Shown here piece after piece: positions 56,872-64,000 of a stretch of DNA of 64,000 bases (within the stretch, counting starts at the first letter, position 1; the number at the start of each line of letters is the position of its first letter). A model generated the notes under the pieces. That model had not been told where the DNA came from. It did no database searches and saw nothing but the letters and a program-made list of their open reading frames with translations. The translations under genes were made by a program, and so were the position numbers. This DNA comes from Apostichopus japonicus (taxonomy: Eukaryota > Echinodermata > Holothuroidea > Aspidochirotida > Stichopodidae), in contig NC_092572.1 of NCBI RefSeq assembly GCF_037975245.1, positions 20,944,489-21,008,488 on the forward strand. The letters run 5' to 3'.

Positions 56872-57027
56872 TGTTACAATGTGATCTCAATGTTGTGTCA
56901 TGTCCGGCGTCCAATACAGTTCAAAGAAGATGGCGACCAAGTTATAACTTCGTGTCCTGTTCATTTGTAAGCTTATTATATATTTCCCCCCATCATGACT
57001 GAACCCGCCGATTCTCCGCCGACAACA
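56872..57027 (+). mobile_element. Copia 3' LTR (156 bp, complete)
   Basis: Begins TGTTACAATGTG and ends CCGACAACA, so TGTT/AACA are inverted tips. Its second half matches both 5' LTR fragments. Such short LTRs fit GalEa-type copia elements. The right flank starts CTTAC; no left flank survives for TSD comparison. Confidence 0.9.
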
Positions 57028-57186
57028 CTTACTTTACAACCAACACACATGAATGGTAAATTTCTCTCTTTCGGTTAGTGAAAATAAATTATCACAAAAC
57101 AATATAATGTATTGTCCTGTTGATGCTTTTGTTACACTTTACAGGAAGCTTTTTACACGAAGGGAGCTACTGGTCGCCCAGCAAGT

Positions 57187-57381
57187 GCTTTTTACGAGAC
57201 CCGCCATGCGGGATACAAAACGTCACGGCCAAACGGCACTACCCAACCATCCCATTCTGACAAACGATACTCAGGTCAAGCGAGCCCAAAAAATACATAC
57301 GCCTACCGACCTGCAGAGACAAAACGCCGTACCACCCACCCACTCAAACCTTTAAAAAACCATAACAGGACGACCAGCACG
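57187..57381 (-). mobile_element. Tx1-like LINE 3' fragment
   Basis: The minus strand carries the same 3' UTR as the full LINE, ending CGTAAAAAGC at 57187, with the CCCGCATGGCGGG hairpin. Truncated within the end of ORF2. No clear TSD. Confidence 0.85.
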
Positions 57382-58071
57382 CTTTAATACAGAGTGTGCA
57401 TCATATATAGTTTAGATAAAATTTGCTACTGCTTGAATTGCGTTTTACAAATGATGAATGTCACAGGGAACATTTAATTTTTAGAAAAAGCAGCAGCCTT
57501 AATGGTCCATTTTGTTTTCCTTATATTCCATTAGTTCATAGGCTAAATGCAGCCGAAGGTTAATGCTAGGTCATTTCGATTAAAGGTAGTCCCTATTGGC
57601 ACGTTGCCAATGAAATAAATTCCAAACTTCTAAACGTCACAAGTTATAATGAGCCAGCTGGTTAGTTCTACAATAGGAATAAAGTAGGTCCAACTTGGTA
57701 GGGTATTGTTTATACACTCTAATAAAGGCCGGTTCAATTTTTTGAACCTTTTCCCGGTTCAGAATATTTCGAACCGATTCGGTTCATATTGACCCCGGTT
57801 CTGTTCATCCCTCAAGGATCATTTTCAAACCAGTTCAAACGTTTACGGTTCAATAACTCGTTTAGAGGTATGATTGGCTTGTTTATATCACGTGTATGCA
57901 GATGTTGGCCTGCAGCATATGTATGTGTCGCGTCGGTAGAATTTAACTGCATTTACGCGGCAACTGTATATCAGCCCTAACTTTAGACGACTGTATCACC
58001 CGCCGTTATCCTGTTTTTTCGTGTTCGTTCGGTGTTGTTGTAGCTTGTGTTTCTCCGAAATTTTGAAGTTC
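57382..58071. other. No gene; GGTTC/GAACC-rich patch and possible promoter
   Basis: Between 57725 and 57855 short GGTTC and GAACC words recur (CCCGGTTCAGAATATTTCGAACCGATTCGGTTC). The rest is the upstream region of the small SAM-type gene. Confidence 0.4.
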
Positions 58072-58135
58072 ATGGATTTCGTTGAAGAAAAACTTCGTGA
58101 GTGGGGCCTAGAGAGATTCCTGCCAGCCTTTCAAG
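58072..58135 (+). CDS. SAM-type gene, first exon
   Basis: ATG opens MDFVEEKLREWGLERFLPAF followed by Q and one leftover base before a GTAATT donor. This is the standard first exon of SAM-like modules that front many multicopy genes in fish and invertebrates. The second half of the module is at about 61486-61582. It resembles the SAM-like exons at 11763 and 13235. Confidence 0.65.
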
Positions 58136-58288
58136 GTAATTTTTTATAAACATTAGAGCGGCGCTAGGCCGAACGCCTAGCCTAACGTTGTTGCCGTACT
58201 TACTTGTTGCTGCAACAAGTGTAGGCTACACACAGTAAAGCACTTGAGTTGTAGGCCTAGCCTAACGTTACGTTAGGGCCTCCATTAA

Positions 58289-61227
58289 CCCTTTCCAGGC
58301 CAGCCCTAACATGTACAGTGTGCATTGGCTAGCCAGAGCACTTTTCAAATATTTTAATACTGTCAAACAGTTTCAGGAAATTATTTATAGAAAAAAATTG
58401 GTTGCTTGGATTCATTCGAGGTCTAGGCCTAGGCCTACATCATTTTTGAAGATAAAGACCTTGTCTTTCCATTTCTGGAGGTGAAAATGAGCTAGGCCTA
58501 GTAAATGATGTCACACCAATCCAAGATGGCCGCCGAAATTAAAAATGGTGGACAAAATTATACTGATGTTGCACTTAGCACCAGGGCTTTAGGTAGGATT
58601 GTGCTGGTACTGGCAGTGGTAGGGTGTGGTTTATGGAAAGCAGGGTGTTGCACTTGTTGAACGCTTTGCGCAATAGCGTGGGGTCAAGGGGCCCGCTTAG
58701 GGCCCCTTGTGGGGTCCAGGGGCGAAGCACCCTGGAAATGAAGCGATTTGGTGCACTTTACAGGCCTGAGATGGCGTTAAAATGTGCTCTGAAAGTGCAA
58801 TTTTTTGGGGAGCAATATTAGTTTTAGCAAGAAATAAGACATACTGTACATAAAATGAATAAAAGGTTTTAAAAGAAATTACCTTGTCTTAAATGTTGAC
58901 CTCTGTCAAAAATGTATGTATAGTAAATTATAGTACACTAGTACAGGTAAAGGCTTTGTCATGGCTTAAGATGTTAAAAAACAACTTTAAATAATAATGA
59001 ATCGTAACATATTTTTATGTAAACTGCAATTTTTTTATTTTGCTCTTTGCATTTTACTTGTCTCATAACTTATTAATTTATTAAAAGAAAATAAAACGTC
59101 GAGAAGAAACTCCACTATTTCCAATGCACCAATTCACATTCTTTAAAATATCATTGAGCCATGTCCGGTTGAAATTATAAAACCAGCAACAAAATCAATT
59201 TTTATCGCGCCCGTTGTCAGTTTGCACACCATAAACTGCGCGAAAGTAGTTTAAACCTACCACAGAAAATCTTTAATTATTTCACATAATTACAACACAG
59301 GTACATAAAGGTATTCAAACTGTACTACAAAAATTAAATTCAGTCAGCAAAACAGCCTGAATGAGTGAAGGTTAACCGTTTTTCGAAGTTAGGCTCCCAG
59401 TTTAGGCTAAGCATTTAGTACCCTATTGCTATCTTTGGGGCGGTAAAGTGCGCAAACTTACGTCGGTTGACAAGCAACAATAAAATTTCGTCCACCAACC
59501 TCTAATAAACTATCTATCGTTAAATCGACAGGTGGCTTGCTTGGCCTAGCCTGGGCCCTAGACCTACAAAAGGACGTAAAGTTATGCATTGCGCCATGAA
59601 AATAGCATCACCTAACCGGTACTTTCAGCCTACATACTTCGGTTAGAATGAGTTGTTCTAACCGCTCAGTGACCCCATCTTTTAGACATAAATTATACCA
59701 TACCTTAGTAAAAAAGTGAAGCATAGTCCGTTTCATTTTGCAAGCCTGCGTTCTGGACTTCTCGTTACGAAAAAAATGTCTCCGACTGACACTGTTCGAC
59801 TCGATAAAAATTCGGCCTATAGCTTGGCTTAGTAAATAATAGTACCATACCTTGCGAATTTTATGTGTTCCGTCCTGGAATCTCCCAGCGGATCTCTTAA
59901 CATTCCAATCCGCGAGGCCAGATGATTTATATACACAACTTTTAATTGGTTGCTGAAGTTGGTTTATCTCCGTACAAAAAAACCCATCCTAACCGGGGAA
60001 AAAAAACGAGCCACTCCAACTGGTGATGGGTGATATATACAGATTTGGACTGTGATCTATCATATGCAACAGTGTCTGTTTCTTGATCGAGGGAAACTAC
60101 ACACTATATCAACGGGGGTTAACTTCGTGTTGGTCGTCGAGCAAAAAATTTACATCGCCACTCGCGATTTTGTTTTTCATGGTACAGTTAGGCCTTGCCG
60201 TATGTTGTTGTATCCGGGACTCTTTGTATTTTTATTACGCACGTGGTAACATTTTTGAGAAATGTCACATCGCTCGACGCTCGGTGTATGAAGAATGTAC
60301 ATAGTTTTTCTGTGAATTCCATAATTTTGTGCAAGTAGTAACGGCAGCTGTGTTTTTTCGTTATTATATATTTATATATTTATTTTTGAACAACTCAATT
60401 TAGCACGGCTTGGTACAATATAGTAAGGCCGTGTTAGGGATTATAGGCCGTGTTTTTTGTTAGTTAGGCCGTGCCAAACACGGCCGCGCGTCCGGCTGCC
60501 TAAAGCCTTGCTTAGCACATTTATAGGCCTAACTGTAAGTGTTTGATTACCACGGGCCCCGGGGCCCTGTTGCCTGTTGGTCAACATTGGATCTCCTAGG
60601 CCCAGCCCTAATTTGCTCAGATCGTTCGTCATCACTGCTTTCAGACTCACCTGGTCCTCCCTGTGTCGCGTTTTCCTCTCCACCCTCCACATCGAAGCTA
60701 TCATCCCCAACTTTCCGTTTTTTCGCGGAACTGGTATGCACAAAACCTACACTAAAAACTACATCAGAATCTGATGAATTGTCGCCGGAATCATCTGATA
60801 AGGGTGTCCAAATCAAAGTTATTTTCGTCAAAGTTCTCTGATTCATCACCGCTAGGCTCGCTACTTCCACTTGAATCTCGCTCACTACTACTATTTTCCA
60901 TCATTCAATACCGTAAGATTGCCGAAACACATGGCCAAAGAACGTAACATGCGACCAAAGATTTCACTTCCGAGTTGAAGCAGGTTCTGGTTGAAGTCAG
61001 CAAGCATTTACAGCCTGACTGGTGCACTAGAGAGACTAGGTGTCAATGTATCCACTAATGCTGAAATTGTCTACTATCGCGCTATGGTGATTCTGTGCAA
61101 ATCGGATAAACTATCACAGAGCTATGGGAGGTAGAAGAGGAGCAAGTGGAAACACGTATTATTACGTATTTGGCTAGCAGCGGTAATATGAGTAGCCCAT
61201 ATTATTACGTAGTTGGCCTGGAAAGGG
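58289..61227. mobile_element. piggyBac-like element with TTAA target sites
   Basis: TTAA-CCCTTTCCAGGCCA at 58285-58302 and its exact inverse TGGCCTGGAAAGGG-TTAA at 61214-61231 give 14-bp TIRs and the TTAA duplication that define piggyBac elements. It lies in the intron of the SAM-type gene. It contains only an acidic N-terminal-like frame on the minus strand; the DDD transposase core is absent. Confidence 0.88.
60547..60905 (-). pseudogene. Acidic N-terminal fragment, possibly of piggyBac transposase
   Basis: From about 60903 a frame reads MENSSSERDSSGSSEPSGDE and stops. After a frameshift, SDDSGDNSSDSDVVF, KKRKVGDDSFDVEGGEE and ESSDDE follow. Acidic Ser/Asp-rich starts are usual in piggyBac transposases, and the position inside TTAA-flanked TIRs agrees. 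No catalytic part follows. Confidence 0.45.
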
Positions 61228-61485
61228 TTAACAAATGTGCGTAGGCGTACACAATCCTTTGGTTTTAATACGCATGAATGTACACATCAGGCCCATCCAG
61301 AGAATTGACTTCATTTTCAATCATGAATTTTCATTCTTTCTTATCTCTGACAATTTTTCAAATTACTGAAGTAGGCCTAGGGGCCTAAGTAAAAAAAAAG
61401 TTTTAGGCCTAGGCCTAGGGCCTAGGCTATAAGTATAACAAAAATTATATGGTCCCAATTTTGTTTGTTATGACCATTCTGCTAA

Positions 61486-61582
61486 AATATATCTCCTTGA
61501 AGATGAGATTGAATGCTTGAAGGAACTAATTCCTGCTGTTGGACCTCGATTAAAGTTAAAAAAGGAACTGAAGTTACTGAAG
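61486..61582 (+). CDS. SAM-type gene, second exon
   Basis: The frame reads LLEDEIECLKELIPAVGPRL followed by KLKKELKLLK and a GTTAGT donor at 61583. The LKELIPxxGPRLK signature is the end of the SAM-like module. The exon start is not certain, because no clean acceptor lies close upstream. After an acceptor TTGTTATAG (62099) the frame would add IMSATLETLFL and stop, giving a small SAM-only protein. Confidence 0.6.
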
Positions 61583-62211
61583 GTTAGTCTTTAGCCCCCT
61601 CACCATGATCATTTGTTATGGAGTGCTGATCATGGTTCACTGCACAGTAAATTATGCCTAACATCAGATTATGTTATGCTGCAAGCTTGACAATACATGG
61701 AATTTTTCTTCAAACCATAGAATTTCCTTGTGACCGATTTGAAACATTAAAAATATTACATATTTGGCCTAGTTACGTTAGGGGCTGTGTGAAACCTACA
61801 CCCCCCCCCCCCCAAAAAAACACTGTGAAATACCGGTATTGTACCCGATACCGGTATTGTATTGTCGGTAATACCGGTGCTCAAAATTCACAGTACCATC
61901 CAACCCTAATGTGATATTCCACCCGAACCTTCAATATTTTTAAGGCTACAGGTATACTTTAACAGACTGCAAACGTATGACAGAAAAAATGATGTTGTCA
62001 TCACCCACAATTTGAAACTTGCAAACAGGCCAAGAATACAGCTGACATGAGTCACAAAACATGAACTTAACAGTGTTCTGTTTTGTTTTCTTGTTATAGA
62101 TCATGTCAGCTACCCTGGAAACATTGTTCCTGTAGAATGCTTTTATCCCATTTATACTGTACTGTATGTGAACTTGATTTGTGACTTGTACTGACTTGTA
62201 TCTTGTTCAAT
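61583..62211. other. Intron and short spacer before the transposase-like ORF
   Basis: Contains a 13-base C run (61801-61813) and four ATACCGGTA-type palindromes (61829-61880). No coding region except the 12-codon tail described for the SAM-type gene. Confidence 0.45.
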
Positions 62212-64000
62212 ATGGGTTTCGTTTGCTCACAATGTGGAATTGTCATAAATGGGTCGCCAAAAGCATTGTTGTGGCATCTGCGAATTGCCCATCACCTAAT
62301 TAATGGGCATGTTTTCACCAAAAGCATCGCTTGTGGTCAAAATGGATGTGAAAGATCGTTTTCAGGACGGACTGCTGCCTTTCGCAAACATTTGGGCACT
62401 CACAACTATGACAACGATGATGTTCCTGTACACGTGCCGGTGCCAGCACCACCTGATGCTGATTTTGCAGATGTTCCCGCAGACAATTTGGATGCTGACC
62501 ACGATGAGGTTGAACCAGATGAGCCAGAAGGCGAGCTATGGGATGAATTGACTACAGAGGAAGTTGAAAACCGTGCAGCAATGCTTGTTGCAGGTTTACT
62601 AGCATCTAGTAGTACAGTACACTCCACTGTTACACAGGTTGTGGAACAAGCATCAGACTTGATTAATGACATGTCCTCTTTCATGATGCAGAGAGTGAAA
62701 CAATTTGCCACCACTGTAGGCATTCCCCATGATGACCAGCACTTGCAAGCCTTGTTGACAGATATTGATGGAGTTTCACATCCCTTCAGGAATGTTGGGA
62801 GCCAGTACAAGCAACGTAAATTTTTCCAAAACTGCAAAGCTTTTGTTGCTGCAGAAGAACTGCCCATGGGCGTGGCATATTATCCAGTGAACAATCCTTC
62901 AACTGGTAATGTACAGCAACATATGAAAACAGTCACCTTTCAGTACATCCCAATAAAGCCGCTCATGAAGATGATCCTGGAAGAGACCGATGTCCTCAAA
63001 ATATCATCTACCCACATGATGAGTGAAGATGGTCTCTTAAGGGACTTCCAGGATGGATCGTTCTGCCGTGAGAGTCCCCTGTTGTCATCTTCTGCCACCA
63101 TCAAACTGATTCTGTATGTGGATGACTTTGAGGTGTCCAACCCTCTTAGTCCAAAGGCTGGTATCCATAAACTGGGGGCAGTGTACTTCACAATTGCTAA
63201 TCTGCCACCAAAGTATAGATCAACATTGTCCAACATGTTGTTGCTCATGCTTTTCAACTCCGGTGATGCCAGTTTGTATGGATATGGTGCTGTGTTTGCT
63301 CAATTCATCCAAGATATCAATGAACTCATTGCTGATGGATTGCACATTGTGACAAACTTCTTTAATGGTAACGTGAAGATAGCAATAGGACAAATTGTTG
63401 GTGACAATTTGGGAATCCATTCACTATTTGGATTTGCAGGTGGTTTCACAGCTAACTATCTCTGTAGGGTGTGCAAGCTGCATCGGGATGCTATCAGGAC
63501 ATCTGTAAAAGAGCAACAGGGTCTTCTCAGGACCTTGGAGAACTATCAAGCTGATGTCGCCCAAGATGACTTACAGCAGACAGGAGTCAAGTCGCCATGT
63601 GCTCTAAATGACATCTCACATTTCCATGTTATAAACAGTCGTTCGCCAGACATCATGCATGATATCCTTGAAGGAGTTTGTCCACTAGAGTTGAAGTTAG
63701 TTTTACAACAACTGATCCACAAAGAACTCTTAACCTTGAATGAACTGAATGCAAGGGTCACTAGCTTTAATTATGGCATTCCTGATAAGCGCAACAAGCC
63801 AGTACCATTCACTGCGAATGCTCTTCGCTCTCCAGATGGGGCCCCAGGACAGAACGCAGCCCAGATGTGGTGCCTAATCCGTCATGTTGCAGTAATGCTT
63901 GGAGATCTTGTACCCGAAGGAGATGAGCATTGGGAATTGCTTTTGGCACTACTGGATTGCCTTGACATAATCTTCTCACCAATTATTAGCAATGGGGATA
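62212..64000 (+). CDS. Tnp2-like transposase with two N-terminal C2H2-like fingers, runs off the window
   Basis: An uninterrupted frame of at least 596 codons from ATG at 62212. N-terminus: CSQCGIVINGSPKALLWHLR-IAH and CGQNGCERSFSGRTAAFRKH-LGTH, both C2H2-like. An acidic linker and a helical segment follow. The core has ILYVDDFEVSNPLSPKAGIH, then IVGDNLGIHSLFGFAGGFTA with CRVCK, and SPDIMHDILEGVCPLEL. These parallel YTDG...KSSKVSLWP, CDLPAR...CSHC and DYMHTVLLE of the transposase at 45.2-48.0 kb, suggesting the same DDE fold. This family is common but usually unnamed in fish and marine invertebrates. Being open, this copy may be young or functional. Alternative: a domesticated host gene. Confidence 0.75.
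   Translation, partial: MGFVCSQCGIVINGSPKALLWHLRIAHHLINGHVFTKSIACGQNGCERSFSGRTAAFRKHLGTHNYDNDDVPVHVPVPAPPDADFADVPADNLDADHDEVEPDEPEGELWDELTTEEVENRAAMLVAGLLASSSTVHSTVTQVVEQASDLINDMSSFMMQRVKQFATTVGIPHDDQHLQALLTDIDGVSHPFRNVGSQYKQRKFFQNCKAFVAAEELPMGVAYYPVNNPSTGNVQQHMKTVTFQYIPIKPLMKMILEETDVLKISSTHMMSEDGLLRDFQDGSFCRESPLLSSSATIKLILYVDDFEVSNPLSPKAGIHKLGAVYFTIANLPPKYRSTLSNMLLLMLFNSGDASLYGYGAVFAQFIQDINELIADGLHIVTNFFNGNVKIAIGQIVGDNLGIHSLFGFAGGFTANYLCRVCKLHRDAIRTSVKEQQGLLRTLENYQADVAQDDLQQTGVKSPCALNDISHFHVINSRSPDIMHDILEGVCPLELKLVLQQLIHKELLTLNELNARVTSFNYGIPDKRNKPVPFTANALRSPDGAPGQNAAQMWCLIRHVAVMLGDLVPEGDEHWELLLALLDCLDIIFSPIISNGD

Overview
The window reads as a repeat-rich stretch of an intron-containing animal genome, probably a marine invertebrate and perhaps a deuterostome such as an echinoderm. 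The species cannot be named from the sequence. The clues are spliced metazoan genes, SAM/HECT-like expansion genes, GalEa-like copia, Penelope-like, Tx1-like, piggyBac, hAT and Tnp2-type transposons, and a general abundance of TAGGCCTA words.

Layout. (1) 0.4-5.8 kb: the last four coding exons and 3' UTR of IFT46, a ciliary transport gene on the + strand, with minisatellites in its introns. (2) 7.3-10.6 kb: a chimeric scar in which a decayed Ty3/gypsy pol is joined directly to a decayed Ty1/copia pol. (3) 11.7-15.5 kb: a SAM plus HECT-like pseudogene carrying one frameshift, two stop codons and a short Tx1-like LINE insertion. (4) 16.3-24.3 kb: a split integrase-like pseudogene, LTR-type sequences, a 388-bp TATGG-ended MITE, and the start of a gypsy-type element (LTR, PBS, gag).

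(5) 24.3-57.0 kb: a deep nest of mobile elements. A copia element has its 5' LTR split by a TATGG-ended inverted-repeat element (24363-40905). Inside that lies a Penelope-like retroelement with hammerhead-ribozyme-like motifs at both ends. The Penelope-like element is itself interrupted by a Tx1-like LINE, by a 3.76-kb CACT...AGTG DNA element with subterminal repeats, and by a Jockey/CR1-like LINE. The copia reverse transcriptase region is interrupted by a 12.3-kb DNA transposon (43801-56096). That transposon carries two divergently transcribed genes: a CACTA/Tnp2-like transposase on the - strand and a spliced BEN-domain protein on the + strand. A hAT-type element sits in a BEN-gene exon and holds a second hAT-type element inside it. 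For several layers, removing the insert plus one target-site copy rejoins the host reading frame exactly, so the order of insertion can be read.

(6) 57.0-64.0 kb: a Tx1-like 3' fragment, a small SAM-type gene whose intron holds a 2.9-kb TTAA-flanked piggyBac-like element, and a long open reading frame running off the window. That frame has two C2H2-like fingers followed by a transposase core resembling the Tnp2 type.

IFT46 appears to be the only ordinary host gene. The most novel content is the transposon with paired Tnp2 and BEN genes, and the related but distinct C2H2/Tnp2-like gene at the right edge. All family names come from reading motifs, not from database searches.
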